Part shown: one piece after another, positions 1 through 12,300 of the stretch
Numbering within the stretch: the first letter of the stretch is position 1
Layout: each line of letters opens with the position of its first letter
Origin: Linyphia triangularis
Lineage: Eukaryota > Arthropoda > Arachnida > Araneae > Linyphiidae
Assembly (NCBI GenBank): GCA_963978545.1
Contig: OZ021729.1
Coordinates: forward strand, 85,974,670 to 86,038,669
Length of the DNA stretch: 64,000 bases
Direction of reading: 5' to 3'
Notes under the pieces: generated by a model
Database searches by the model: none
Told to the model about the DNA's origin: nothing
The model's input: the letters and a program-made list of their open reading frames with translations, nothing else
Translations under genes and position numbers: made by a program

Positions 1-485
1 TGGCATTAGCCAGCTGATATTTGCACAGGTGAAAATCTTCCACTTTTAGGCAGATTTCAGCTTTTTTTCTCTGAGAAGTTCTGCTTTTTTACAATTTAAT
101 TATTTTTAGTGGACTTTATAATGCTTTATCAGATTAAACTTGCCTAAAACTCTCCCTCAGAAAAAAAAAAATTCTGGCTGCACCACTGTTCTTCACACAC
201 ATTAGTACATGAATATATTTTTATTGTGCTATTTGTAGTTCAAAATAATGCTGCGTATATTTTTTTTTGCGTTTTGACTGTTTTCACCCCTGTATTTGGA
301 AAAGTGACCTAAAGGAATTAAAAAATTTCTATCAGATATAACCACCATAGTAGTATAAAAGCCAATTGACAAAATTCGTAAGAAAAACAATTGTAGTTTT
401 ATTATTAATTCTATTTGAAGTGTTCTGTAATTAACTTAGTTCAAAATAGTGTTTTTTTTTGGCTGCTCTCAAGAAAGTGTTGTCT
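1..485. other. AT-rich non-coding DNA, probably chitinase intron
   Basis: No exon with acceptable splice sites and GH18-like coding is seen. As the first visible chitinase exon is internal, this stretch is most likely intronic sequence of that gene. Confidence 0.5.
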
Positions 486-619
486 CTTGTTTGAATTTTA
501 TCTGTCAATAAATAATAAATATAACATATAATAAATATTAATATATAATAAATATATCAAATATAAATAGTATAATAAATATAACATATAATAAATATTA
601 ATATATAATAAATATATCA

Positions 620-1015
620 AATATGAATAGTGTAATAAATATAATTATAATTAATATAAATATAATAAATATAATTATAATTAATATAAATATAATAAAT
701 ATAATTATAATTAATATAAATATAATTATAATTAATATAAATATAATAAATATAATTATAATTAATAAAAATATAATTATAATTAATAAAAATATAATTA
801 TAATTAATAAAAATATAATTATAATTAATAAAAATATAATTATAATTAATAAAAATATAATTATAATTAATAAAAATATAATTTTAATTAATAAAAATAT
901 AATTATAATTAATAAAAATATAATTATAATTAATAAAAATATAATTTTAATTAATAAAAATATAATTATAATTAATAAAAATATAATTATAATTAATATA
1001 AATATAATAAACATC
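620..1015. repeat. AT-only minisatellite, about 21-bp period
   Basis: The core is built from near-identical units of about 21 bp made only of A and T, with ATAATTATAATTAAT as the recurring core. A longer, less regular unit lies on the left side. It is open in several frames on both strands only because the repeat lacks stop codons, so the Ile/Asn-rich translations are not proteins. Confidence 0.9.
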
Positions 1016-1479
1016 TGTTAAAATTTAATACAACGTTAAAGTTATGTCTGGTAGAATTTAAAATATTTAATCAATATTTCTGAATATATGTTTATGTTTT
1101 TAAAAGTAGCAAGAAAATAAAAGAAATACAAAATCATAATTGTTATCATAAATATGAGCCTTAGAATTACTGACTGACTGTCACTCATAATTTAATGTGT
1201 ATTTATTTTGCAAAAAAAAAAATCATCTTTACTCTGCATTGAACTTAACGCTTCACAAATTCTGGGAGTGAAGAAGTTTTTTTTCCTTTTCTCATTGCCT
1301 AACTAATTTCAGTGATTTTGAGCAGTAAAATTGAATGTATATCCCTGTTCCATTCAAAATCTAGCTTTGTTTATGAAAGTATGTAATTCTTACTAGCAGC
1401 TTCTACTAATTCTTTCTAACAACTTCTCACATAGTAAACTATTATAGCTTTGTATAATTTTAAAATGTTTATTCTTCAG

Positions 1480-1606
1480 ATTTATTGTCTCAACCCTTTC
1501 CATCTTGGGAGAGTACAACTTCGATGGCCTTGATATTGACTGGGAATTTCCAGTTTGGAATGACGGTGTACCAGCAGACAAAAATAATTTTGTTTCATTG
1601 CTTGAG
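1480..1606 (+). CDS. Chitinase exon with GH18 catalytic motif
   Basis: The exon follows a TTCAG acceptor and ends GAG|GT. It begins with the last base of a split codon and ends in phase 0. It encodes FIVSTLSILGEYNFDGLDID followed by WEF, that is, strand 4 of the TIM barrel with the DxDxE catalytic acids. Confidence 0.93.
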
Positions 1607-2960
1607 GTATTTTATTTTTCTAGTAATGGTGCATGCAAACTTTACTCTTATCCATACTTTTCTCTTGTAAAAAAATTTCAGTTATATCTTAGAAATTTGA
1701 TATATTAACTTCTAAAATGTTATTTTGAATAAAATAAATTAGATTTTTACTTAATTTTATGAGCTTTGAAATGCAATTAAAATATGATTTGATGACTTCT
1801 GCTGAAAGTTTTTATTCAGTTACCATACCTATGTTTTTTGTAAGTAAGATTACAATTCTTATTTCACACTTAAGTTAATGGTTTCACAAAAATATGAAAA
1901 AGCTTATATTAATAAATTGATTACAAAAGCTGCTAATACAAGTTTTTTTTTATCTTGGTATGTTAATTATTTTAAAATTCTCTAATGAAATATATAAATT
2001 GAGTTATTACGGCAAGCCATAGTCAATGTAATAAAACAATTCAAAAATGTTGTAGCCATTTGTAACACTTAATATGTACACAAAATTTTTTAATCTAATT
2101 TGAGAAGAATTACTATTTTGTGTTGATTTTTTTTTTTTGGTAAAAACGAAATATGTCTTCAGCTGATGGCTAAAAGTCTAGCATTCTAAAAGTATTGCAT
2201 GCTAAATAAAAGTAAATCTCAATTTCTGAAAATGAGACCCCTTTTTACCTGATACAACAATAACTAGTGAGAAGTAGTCAGAGACATTTAATGTTTGCGC
2301 ACTGTTTTTTCTCACAGTACTAGAAATCAGGAATATGATCACAATTAAAAATATATATATTCTTCAAAATTCTTGATACTTTGATACTTACTATAAAATA
2401 AAGAGATATCATCAAGTGTAATTAATGTTATTAAAGTGGTTGAGATAAAAAAAATACAAACTTTTTGTTTTTTATAAATTTTAAGTAAACATTTTTTATA
2501 TTATAAATAAAAATAAATGTCCACAGATGTGACATAAGGTATAAAAGATCGCAAAGAATTATTTTAAGAAGTTAAATTTAAAATAAAAAGTTTTAGAATA
2601 TACTAAGTACCATTACTTATGCTAGTGAATAAATTATTATACAACTTAAAAAATCATGATAAAACATAATAATTTTATTGTATTGAGTTTCATAATATTT
2701 TTGTAAACAATATTTGACCATGTTTATTTCTGGTTTCTCTAAATAGAAGAACACATAATCATGTAGAGTGTCATCTTTTTCAGAACAAATTGTCTTATTT
2801 TTACACTTATTATTATTATCATTTTAATTTTCAGTTTTGACACCTCGAAAAACAGATAAAAAAAAGTATTTTGAAGGTAAAAGTTTCTTGTTTCACCACA
2901 TAATTGACTGCATTAAATATTATAAATAATCAAGAAAGTTGGCTAAACCCAAGTCACTTT

Positions 2961-3006
<46 letters not shown>

Positions 3007-6000
3007 TAAATGGCGGGTAAGAGAATCCACACTCACAGTTTTAAAACATTTGCATAGAATCATATTTATTTAAAAATTAAAATTTCCTAAATTCCAACTT
3101 TAAAGCATTTTAAATCAAATATACAAATCAAAAATAAAACAAAAAGTGCCTATAATTTATGTTATTTATTGCTTTAAGGCTTAAGGCACTCTTGCAATTT
3201 ATTAGGCAATAGTCAGAAACATAAATATCAACTAAAGTAATGTATCATTCTTTTTCACTTGTGGACAACTAATTCAATGGATGAAAAAAAAAAAAAAAAT
3301 AGTTTTTTGCATGTCGTGAATTCCCCTTTAGGTTTTATTTCATGATACAAGACAAAGCTTTTTTCATCACATATTAAAGATTCAAATTATTTTATAAATT
3401 TAATTGATAATTTTAATTTTATAAGGTTTCATGAATATGATGTGCTCATCTTAACCTATTCTCTGTCAAGTCCTATAACTTGATAAAATTATTCATAAAT
3501 AACTAAGTTTGTAACAATCTGCATAAAAAAGCTGCCTAATGACTGATTTCTTCATCAAAACTTATTACTGCCAACTGCTAGGAATTAGTGACACATTTTT
3601 TTTTTTTTTTTTGGTGTCAATGGATGTAACCCATTGCTCTTGGTACAGTAATAAAACTTGAAATAAAATTAATATATAAAAAGTTATGTTACTTTTATTT
3701 CAAGTTTTATTACTGTAGTGACTGCATATTTATGACAAGTACTAGAAATAGGTTTTAAAACATTTTCTTAACCAAAAAATGCAGTCTAACGAATTTTAGG
3801 TATGTTTAATTTATACAAATACAAAAAAGATGACCAACTACAGGCGCAAGGCCCATCAATGAGGAACTTTCACGTTTTTTGGTTTTATTTTTAAATAAAA
3901 GTAGAGAAAAAATCATGAAAAACAATACCATTCTTTCAAAAATTTGAGCTCGGATAGATAGTTAAAAAAATATTTAGCTTTTCACTTTGCGATTTGGCGG
4001 GAAAAAGCCACTTTTACGTGAAACGTCAACGCGCAGATAATGAACCAGTCTAAAACCTGTTTTAGACGAGGATTGAGAAAGGTTTTTCCTTCGTTTTGCC
4101 ACTTTTTCTCTGCGTAACCACGTCACGTTTTTTTATGCGTTTTTGGTTACGTGACTTTTGCTTTGATTTCGGCAGATTTCAAACTCGATTTTTAATTAAT
4201 TGAAAGCATAAAGATAAAAAATAATTGCACTACTCAAATATATTCGTTGGATAACCCTAGAAAATACAAAAAATATTCATTTTCCTCACTTATGCAAGTT
4301 CCTCATTGAACTTTTCTGAACAATCCCCAATCCAGCTGTCTTTGAAAGCTGTTGACTCGGGTACAATTTACGATTTGGTCCGGCAGATTGTTATATCATA
4401 TAGGTTATTTATATCTGAAAGTAAAGTACACTTAAACACCAGATACATAAATTTCTGATTTTCTGTAGAATAGCCAGTGTTTCTGTGCTAGAACTTCTGC
4501 AGAATAAGCCAGTGGTATATTTCAAGAAACAAAGTTGCAGTTCATTAAAATGTCAAAGTTTACTGACTCCTTAGTTTTTGTTTTTACTAAAATAAACAAG
4601 GTTCATATAGTCTTAAAGCTATTTAGTTTTTTTTTTTATGTATAACTAATTTATGTAATTAATTACTTATCTTATTAATGTTCATTTTGGTCTTTAAAAA
4701 ACTAACATGATTTTTTTTTAACTCAATTTCTTTCTTTTTTATAGAGTATTTGGTAAATGTTTTCCATGCGCTTTTTTAGTTAGATGATAAAAAATTAGTT
4801 TGTATTAAATAGAAATATGCCCACAATGAGCATTGTGTTAATTTATTAGTATACTGCTCTTTTATTATTTTTTATTGTGTATTTGTTTGCTGAAAGGTAT
4901 TTTTTCTATTTTGAAAAAAGGAAATTGTTTTTAACATTATAAAAAGATTGTTCTTCAAAATCATTAGATTACAAAAATTCTTAAAAAAAAAATCAATTTC
5001 TTATTTTCAATTCCTGAAAATATCTATTAAAAAATTGTGTACTTGTTGATAAATGTTTGATCTGATTATCTATAGAAGTTAAATATATTTCTAACAAATA
5101 ATAAATATTTAAAAAACTCTTTCAGGAGTTTCATTTGTTAGCAAAGGCTTATGCATATTTAACGGGCAAGGATCCAGCTATTTTGTCGGTGGCTGTTGCA
5201 GCTCCAAGTAACATTGTTAGTAGCTCATACAATATTACAGAAATGGCAAAGTAGGTTAAAGCCAATTATTATTTTTGTTCTAAAATTCTAAAAGCCTAAT
5301 CTATTAGATAAGATTAGATTAAAAAATAGTGGCACAACCAAGTGTACTTAACAGATTAACCAATTGTACCTCTTGTACAATTCTAAATATGTAACGTATA
5401 GCATGTCAAACAGTAAGGAAAAAATTACTTAAGTCAACTTTAAGGTCTATAACGCAACAGATGGTTCTTCAAAATGATACTTTTCTTTACAGTTGGTACT
5501 AAAATTGCTTTATTTTTAAAATTTCAAAAAATTAACTTCCAAGTTTTCTAAAAGACTAATAGTTTTAATGAAAGTAGACTAAGTTGTCTTGTTAACATAA
5601 AAGTGTTGATTATTCTAACTATACCATTTATTTTTTTTTATAATATATTTATTTTGACTTGTTGAATAAAAAAAAATGTGTAAAATTGTAAATGCAAATA
5701 ATAAGGCAAAATTATAACTTTTTTAAATATTTTTTTTTTTTCATTAATTAGAAAAATATGTAGTTATAATTAAAAGAGCATTTGAAAAAGCATTTATAAA
5801 AAAAAGCATTTGAATAGTTTCAGAATTTGAACGTATAACTTTTGAATGCATATTTTCAAAATATGTATCTCAATTTGATTTGTTATACGTTTCTGATGTA
5901 TTTGATTGAAATGTTAGGTGTTTTCTCTTTTTTTTATTGATTTTTTAGTTTATTTTTATTGAAAAATAAGACTAATCTTTTTCTGTCTGACACTGTTTGA

Positions 6001-9000
6001 GTGGTTTTGTACCCCAGTTATATTTTTCTTAATTGTTGAAGGATGTTTTTTCAAGCTTACAAAGTAGTGCCATAGAAATAATTTGTATGACAAAATAAAT
6101 GCTGTGATCATGCTTTTAAAATGTGCTCAGTTAAATAAACATTAAATTAATTTTAAGTAATTGGTTTGAGGGTTCTGTAATTCAAGTGTAAGCATTATTC
6201 ATTCTGACTGTGTGTAACATTTAGAATGGTTGTCTCATTGCATGTCACTTTTGATTAGCATTATTAGATTTTATTTTTTTCTTCATCTATTTCTTACCTT
6301 CATTCGCAAGTAACAATAAAAATAGTAACACTTTGAACAAGAATGAATTAAATTCTTCAAGCATTAATGTTTTTTTATGCTCTTTAGGTATGTTACTTTT
6401 ATCAACCTGATGAGTTATGATTTCCATGATTTCTATTGGTACACACCCTTTACTGGCCACAACAGCCCACTTTTTAACAGATCTGCGGAAAAAGCTTATT
6501 TTGCCACACTTAATACTGTAAGTTCTTGAAAGAGTTTCTTCTTCTCTCCCCCCCCCACCCACTTTTATCCATGATTTATATTTATTTGAAATCTGAGAAT
6601 TTAATCTTTTCTTACTTCACCTTACTACGCCAGAAATCATTTAAATATTTTGACAAGAAAGTTGCTACACAACTTTACTATTTTTTGGTGTTAGCCATTT
6701 AAATGTAATATTTGTTCAATCCGTTTGTGCTTTTATGATGTTGATAACACAGGTCTGCAACCAAAATACAGCACATGATATTTTTACTGCTTCTTATAGA
6801 TTTTTATTCCTTCACTAAAACGGGGAAAATACTCAAACTCTATTACAGGTTTTCTTGCAAAACTCGTTTTTGCAGTTTCATTTAGAGTGACATCTTTTAT
6901 CCTGAAATCTGATATATCATTGATTCTAAAAATCACATGCAAATAGGTTAACTCACCATGTTTGCTGAGGAATTCCCATGGATTGGTTGGGAGATCTCAC
7001 ATTTTGCTTGGGATCCAAATTACAAACAAAGACAGCCGACCAAACGGTATAGTGATTAGCGTGCTAGCTTCTAGACCACGAGGTTGAGGGTTCCGAGTCC
7101 CGTGTTAGGCATGGGTGTTTGTAAATGTATGTTGGCTTGTCTAATGACGAATGTTTCGGCTCATTATAGCCCTCGTGTTGCTGATGGCGCCAGATAATCT
7201 GAATACAACCAACCAATACAAACAAAGCTTGAATTCAATTGGTTTGTAAAATTCAGACTGGGTTGTAATAATTTTTTTCATTTGTCACACTGCCTTGTGT
7301 TGACTATAGCTTGATGTTGTGTATGAATTGTGTCTTTAATACAGGCATGGACAGCGAACTACTGGAATAGTCAAGGTATGCCAAAAAGTAAAATAATGGT
7401 TGGTATCCCAACTTACGGCCATTCCTACAAGATCGTCAATCCGTCCTTCAATGGAGTTGATGCCCCAGCTTCTGGCACTAATGGAGATGTTACTTTCTCA
7501 CAGGTAAATAATATAAAATAAAATTTGATTAATTATCAAACAACTAAAATGCCTAAATTTTATCAGACTTTTATCAGATAAAATTCGAAATTATTGCATT
7601 AAGTGTCATCATTAGTGACAGTGCCAGCCGCCAAAATTTAATAGAATGCATTGACATCGAATCTATCTGCCAAGTTTAAGCCCTAAGATTTGCCTGCCAT
7701 CAACATACATACAAAATGGAAGTTAATATAAAGGATTTAAAAAGAGTCATCATCTCTCAAATAGACTTTTATATATTTTTTTCTGATACTCCTTTTACAT
7801 GAATGTTAACATTTTAGTCGAAGCCTGTAGAAGAAGGAATCTTTGTAGTTTTAAGTTGATTTATATATTGCCTTGTTTGAAAATGCTGCACAATCTTACT
7901 TTCATATGTTTCATTTTTATAGTTTTGTTTTATATTGTGTCCACTCTTACTTTGGCATATAATGCTATTCAAGTAGTTTCATAAAAGGAAACTATGAAAA
8001 TACTTATTGTTAATTTCCCTTAAAATTCTGTTGTTATATTTTAACCGTTGGCATAATAAACTGTTAGCTCACAAAAACTTTTTGTATGTTACAAAGTGAT
8101 CTATTGTGTTTAGGATAATATGGTTTAAGTGTAGTATAAAGGAGTTGAAGACGAGGATTAAGCTGCGGGTGCTTTTTTAGCAAAATACTTAAGCTAAATA
8201 TGATTTTAAATAAATATGGTTTAGCTCTTTTGTTAGAACATTTTGACACAAAATGTACGAATTTGCTATTTTGTCATCCCAAGGTTACTCTTCGCAGTAG
8301 AAGAAAAAGTAAGCTCAAGGGTGAAAATTATTTTTCTAGTTGATAAAATAGCTTTATATTAAAAATTAATAATGATTTTATAATATAAAAAGTTGAAATC
8401 AAACATTACGAGTGATGAAAGTTATTATTTTAGCAAAATGCTAGAATGAAAATTGTGATTTAAGCTTTTTTGTTAAAGAAATTTTGTACCCCAGCTTAAA
8501 CACTAGTTGAAGATTGACTACCATTTGTTGAAAATTACTAATGTTACAGCGAAACTCAATTTCAGGACTGAACTAGTGTGGGCTCTGAATTTTAGGGGTT
8601 AGGACAAACTAATCTTCTTTAAGAGAAAGTCCTCGTAAGGATCATTCCCCTATTCTTCGCTATGTTACAATATCCCAGTGCATTTAGAAACTACTTTCTA
8701 TCAAACCCCTATGACATTTACTGAGTAGGTACAATAAAGATCACTTCATGAAATGACATAAATTGCTTTTATTTTAATGTCTATATGTTATAAATGAAAA
8801 TTAAAGTACTAAATGGCAAAACCAGGTAGAGCCACAGCATATGCATTGACATAAGGATTTCAAATAGAAAATAAAATGTAATAGACGCTATTTACGAGTT
8901 TTTAATTTATGTCGTTTCATTAAGTGATCATTTTCATATAGGGATTACCATATTTCGAGTGTAGGAATGAGCCTTACTAGGATGTTCTATCAAACTACTA

Positions 9001-11018
9001 CACTTAAAAATGTTTGTGTCTTTATATTTTTACTCATGAATACATTTATTCTTTTAGAAAAAACTAATTTGTCCGTAGTATTTTTTTCAAGTCAAAATAA
9101 TTTCCCTAAAAACCAGGTTTGGTATATATAACAGATATATACATGTACTATACTTAAGTAGAATTCTAAAATTTTCTTGAATGTGTCTGTTAATATTTTT
9201 AAAAATAAGTTTACAGGTAAACTTTGGGTCACTGTTATATTTAGCTTTAATTGATAAAAAGGTTTTAAGAAAAGAGTGGCCACAGAACCTGGAAAACCTG
9301 AAAATCAGGGAAATGTCAGGGAGCTTTCTGATTCTGGAAAAGATCTGGGAAATGTCAGGGAACATTTTAAAATTTCATGAAAATCAGGGAAATTTGCTAT
9401 TGTTTAAAGCACATTCATCCATATTTTGGCGTTATTTACATGGAGATTTGTAGTGGTAAGCCATTAGAAGTTTAATGTTACGGAATAATTTAAACTTTTC
9501 ATTACCAGCCAAACTATTTTTAAAAAAATTGCATATTATCTCTTTAGCATACATGTTCTATTCGATCAGGGTGTCTAGACGTATGGAAAACCTAAGAAAA
9601 TTGGGGAAATTTGAAAAAAAGTTTTCCCTAAAATCAGGGAATTATCAGGAAACTTTTTTTTCTGAATTTTGTGGTCATCCTGAAGAAGGTAACATAGTAA
9701 TTCTTTTTGAATAAATAAACTGAGTATTTTAAAATTCAAATCTTGGCATACACATGACATTACATTTTTTTTCAATTTCAGGTTTGCCAGATTTTAAATT
9801 CTGGAGGTACTAGAGTGTTTGACAATGAAAGTTTGGTTCCATATGCTTACCTAGGATACAACTGGATGTCTTATGAAGACTCAAAGAGCATTTATGGAAA
9901 AGTAAGTCCAATATTTATTGATGTAATTTTGAATGTTATAAAGCATTAACTTATTGACAACTGGATTGAATATAACAAATTACAGAACATTAAGTTAATA
10001 CAAATTTGTGTAAAATAATGAAAGAACAACAAATTGCCCCAAACAAATCCTATATTTATGTAAGCAGTCGCATATTGATATAAGCTGATGGTTCCATCAC
10101 CGACAACCTTTCGAAGATGGGGTAGTGTAAATCATCTCCAATTTTGATAATTATTCAAAATAATTAAATTTAGCCAAAGTATGTGGCTTTTTTTTTCTAT
10201 GTAGTAAGTGTTTCATATTTATTCATACTCGCGATTAATATTTCTTACAGCAACATAAATTGATAATAATTTAACCTATAAAAATAAAGTTTTTATATAA
10301 ATCCTTTATATGCATTGTAAATTTTTATATTCCATAACATAGCGATGTTTCTATTGTCAGTGTGCGCTTGATGTTTGCATCCAATTTTAAATATTAAAAA
10401 TATCTCTATCAGCAAAATCTGCTGTAAGCTACTTTAAAAATTTATTAATTAAAAATAAATTTTAGTTTATGCACTCACATCCAAATATCTTTTATTGATT
10501 CTGGTTAAAATAATTTTATTATTTATTTATTTATTAAAAAAATGTTGGCAACAGGAAAGAGTTTTTTCAATTATCAGCTAAATGCTATTTTAGCGCGTTA
10601 GGGATGGATGGCTAGTGGGTTTATAAGTATTCCATAAAAGTGACCTTTTAGTGACAGTGACAGCTCCAAAAATTTGATAGAATACATTGTTATCGTCATC
10701 CAATCTATCTGCCAAGTTTCAGCCCGATTGGATGATGGTAAGGCGGTTAATTAAGCCTCCACAGATTTGCCTGCCATCGACATACCCAGCCACATACAAA
10801 ATCGAAGTTAATATAAAGGATTTGAAAAGTTTGTGCCCTTTTTTCTGCATATGTAGCTTTATTCTTTCAATTTATAGGCTAATTGGATCAAATCAGAAGG
10901 CTTTGGTGGTGCAATGACTTTTGACTTGAATGCAGATGACTGGTCATCAGCGTGCGATCCAACTCCGTTTCTTTTGCACCGCATCATTCATCAAGTTTTC
11001 ACCTCATCAGAACTGTAG
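1480..11018 (+). CDS. GH18 family chitinase, 3' part of gene (six exons)
   Basis: This gene encodes the C-terminal two thirds of a glycoside hydrolase family 18 chitinase, which hydrolyses beta-1,4-GlcNAc links in chitin. Exons are 1480-1606, 5126-5250, 6388-6517, 7345-7503, 9782-9901 and 10878-11018, each bounded by AG and GT, with phases that join without frameshift; the stop is TAG at 11016-11018. About 267 residues are visible. The family signature FDGLDIDWE is intact, with the catalytic Glu at 1544-1546, so this is unlikely to be an inactive IDGF-type lectin. Further GH18 landmarks are the MSYDFH segment (exon 3), GIPTYGHSYK (exon 4) and GFGGAMTFDLNADDW (last exon). The frame ends soon after the barrel, with no C-terminal chitin-binding domain. 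The start, any signal peptide and the first part of the barrel lie upstream of the window. Introns hold MITEs and repeats. Strong call; the paralogue is not resolved. Confidence 0.92.
2962..3004. repeat. Poly-T tract
   Basis: This is an uninterrupted T run of more than 40 bases. No retroposon body is recognised next to it. Confidence 0.9.
3646..3715. mobile_element. 70-bp palindromic MITE with TA target duplication
   Basis: Perfect 22-bp terminal inverted repeats starting CAGTAATAAAACTTG enclose a 26-bp loop. TA dinucleotides flank both ends (3644-3645 and 3716-3717). The TA duplication and CAGT start point to a Tc1/mariner-type non-autonomous element. Confidence 0.75.
3856..4309. mobile_element. 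Candidate MITE, about 455 bp
   Basis: The ends share an inverted repeat of about 14 bp, TCAATGAGGAACTT on the left and its complement on the right. The interior has no coding capacity. The target duplication is unclear and the family is not recognised. Confidence 0.45.
5126..5250 (+). CDS. Chitinase exon 2 of visible part
   Basis: It follows TTTCAG and ends AA|GT (phase 2). It encodes EFHLLAKAYAYLTGKDPAIL, then SVAVAA, which matches the GH18 strand in which paralogues read LSxAVxA. Confidence 0.88.
5251..6387 (+). other. Chitinase intron
   Basis: AT-rich intron with no recognised repeat or coding segment. Confidence 0.6.
6388..6517 (+). CDS. Chitinase exon 3 of visible part
   Basis: It follows TTTAG, completes the split Lys codon and ends in phase 0 at GTAAGT. 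It contains INLMSYDFHDFYWYTPFTGH, the MxYD active-site strand of GH18 followed by the TGHNSPL loop common in arthropod and mammalian chitinases. Confidence 0.92.
7035..7215 (+). mobile_element. SINE-1 copy 1 (tRNA-derived)
   Basis: The head is tRNA-like, with an A-box (TATAGTGATTAGCGTGC) and a B-box (GGTTCCGAGTCCC). A shared body of about 110 bp follows, ending in an ACAACCAACC tail. It is flanked by the direct repeat TACAAACAAAG on both sides, as expected of LINE-mediated insertion. Confidence 0.88.
7345..7503 (+). CDS. Chitinase exon 4 of visible part
   Basis: It follows ATACAG and ends CAG|GTAAAT, phase 0 at both ends. It contains KIMVGIPTYGHSYKI, the conserved GH18 G-P-Y-G strand that lines the substrate cleft. 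Confidence 0.93.
7600..7745. repeat. Repeat C fragment
   Basis: It shares with other C copies the segments about 'tctgccaagttt' and the end 'gaagttaatataaaggattt'. It is truncated. Confidence 0.6.
8612..8995. mobile_element. Fold-back element B, copy 1
   Basis: This is an imperfect palindrome. The left arm has 'agtcctcgtaaggatcattc' and 'gtgcatttagaaactacttt'; the right arm holds degraded complements ending near 'gagccttactaggat'. There is no coding capacity. It lies in a chitinase intron. Confidence 0.7.
9273..9682. repeat. Pair of 'CAGGG...GGAAAACC' repeat fragments
   Basis: Two related stretches (about 9273-9405 and 9567-9682) are rich in 'ggaaaacct' and 'tcagggaaatgtcaggga'. The second begins CAGGGTGTCTAGAC and ends near TGTGGTCATCCTG, so it may have short inverted termini. 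The short open frames here arise from the internal repeats. Confidence 0.5.
9782..9901 (+). CDS. Chitinase exon 5 of visible part
   Basis: It follows TTTCAG and ends AAA|GTAAGT, 40 codons in phase 0. It encodes VCQILNSGGTRVFDNESLVP and then YAYLGYNWMSYED, matching the GH18 region in which chitinases read PYAxxGxxWVxYDD. Confidence 0.92.
10240..10830. repeat. Repeat C copy, nearly complete
   Basis: This dispersed repeat of about 600 bp begins near 'aaagtttttatataaatcct' and ends 'gaagttaatataaaggattt'. It shares ordered blocks with the copies at 36248, 47811 and 53918. The two ends are weakly inverted ('aaatcctttatat' and 'atataaaggattt'). It has no coding capacity. Confidence 0.7.
10878..11018 (+). 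CDS. Chitinase terminal exon
   Basis: It follows TTATAG and starts in phase 0; the stop is at 11016-11018. It encodes ANWIKSEGFGGAMTFDLNAD, then DWSSACD..., the last strand and helix of the GH18 barrel. The protein ends in VFTSSEL, with no peritrophin-type chitin-binding module. Confidence 0.92.
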   Translation, partial: ANWIKSEGFGGAMTFDLNADDWSSACDPTPFLLHRIIHQVFTSSEL

Positions 11019-12300
11019 TTGTTGTTGCATAGGACTTAAAATACAATGCTTCAATATTCATACATTAATTTTTTACATATTTGTGTGTGTATCACATATT
11101 TTTATTATTTATATTTGTTTATATTCATACATTTGATGTTGTAGAGTAAGTTGTTTACTTATTAAAAACTTAATAAATAATAGTCATTAATATGTATGTG
11201 TATTTATTTTATATATGTAGAAAGTTTTATGTTTGTTTTTAAATGTGTTTATTAAAAATATTTTACTTTTTGTAGTTCAAGAAATCCAAAATTTATTTAA
11301 AAATAGTCTACTGGGTAACATACCTGAAAATCAATTATTTCTCATAGAATTTGGTAATTATGAATTATCAGGATAATTTAATGGAACTTTTAAAAATTCT
11401 GAAGAGTTCAAAGATTTTTTATTAATTACCAGAGAATTATCTTAGCTTACTTGCAGTATGTGTAAAAATAGCCTTATAATCAATTATTGTTTAACAGATC
11501 AAGGAACCCATTAGAAATGTCAGAATTTTTTTTTCTTTATCTTAAATGCTATCATGATTTGTTGTACTTAAAAAAAAAATATTTCTTGTTTTTCCTTATT
11601 AGAGAAATGTTTGTTGCTCATAGGACACTTGTAGGTTCATCTCAACCTTGTGATTCCATTCATTTATGAGCATACATTCCTGAACGACAGAGGAACATTG
11701 CTCAATTTCTGGTGAATGATTTGTGCCGTCAATATTTTAGAAATTCACTTTGTAACTGTCCAGTGATTTTATATTGAAAAAGTCAAAAACAACATCAATT
11801 TGTTAGAAATCAAGAAATTTGCAACGAATTCCTTTAGAAAGGAATGCAACAGTATTTTATAATCCTTAAAGTTAGAGGAAAAGGTATTGTAAATCTTTAA
11901 AATCTTGTGAATAATTTGTGTTAAGTTTTATAAACATCTTTGCTGATAGTATAATCTGTATTTGGCTATTTGTTTTCTGTATATCTGTACTTTATTTATT
12001 TCTAATATAAAAAAAAGTATTTTGCATGTCAAAACTTATATTATACATGCTTGTCATGTAATTGAACATCTGGTCAGCTTTTTTGCGTCATTGTAGTTTA
12101 ATAGTATTCATAATATATATTTTATTTATTTTTCAGTGTTGTGCTTATTTCATTGTGCAAATATTACTACTAGGTATCTACAAAATGAGTAAAATATAGG
12201 TACAGAACATTACCCTTAAAACTTGGTACACAACTGGGTTACTGTCACATAGGCATTATATATAATTTTCAAATATTGATGACATTGTCAGCAATGGGAA
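11019..12300. other. Chitinase 3' flank, region between converging genes
   Basis: This is the probable 3' UTR and intergenic DNA. A canonical AATAAA lies at 11172-11177, 154 bases after the stop, and could serve as polyadenylation signal. No ADAM cytoplasmic exon is recognised on the - strand. Confidence 0.5.

Larger units (their letters stand above)
1607..5125 (+). other. Chitinase intron, 3.5 kb
   Basis: This is AT-rich intronic DNA. It contains a poly-T run of over 40 bases (about 2962-3004), a 70-bp palindromic MITE (3646-3715) and a candidate MITE (3856-4309). I see nothing else that can be named. Confidence 0.7.

Noticed and set aside
598..1021. Open frames of over 130 codons on both strands (Ile/Asn-rich)
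   Set aside because: They are translations of an AT-only tandem repeat lacking stop codons.
7035..7110. Possible tRNA gene (A- and B-box present)
   Set aside because: It is the head of SINE-1: the same segment occurs eight times with a shared non-tRNA body and target duplications, and the B-box has an extra base.
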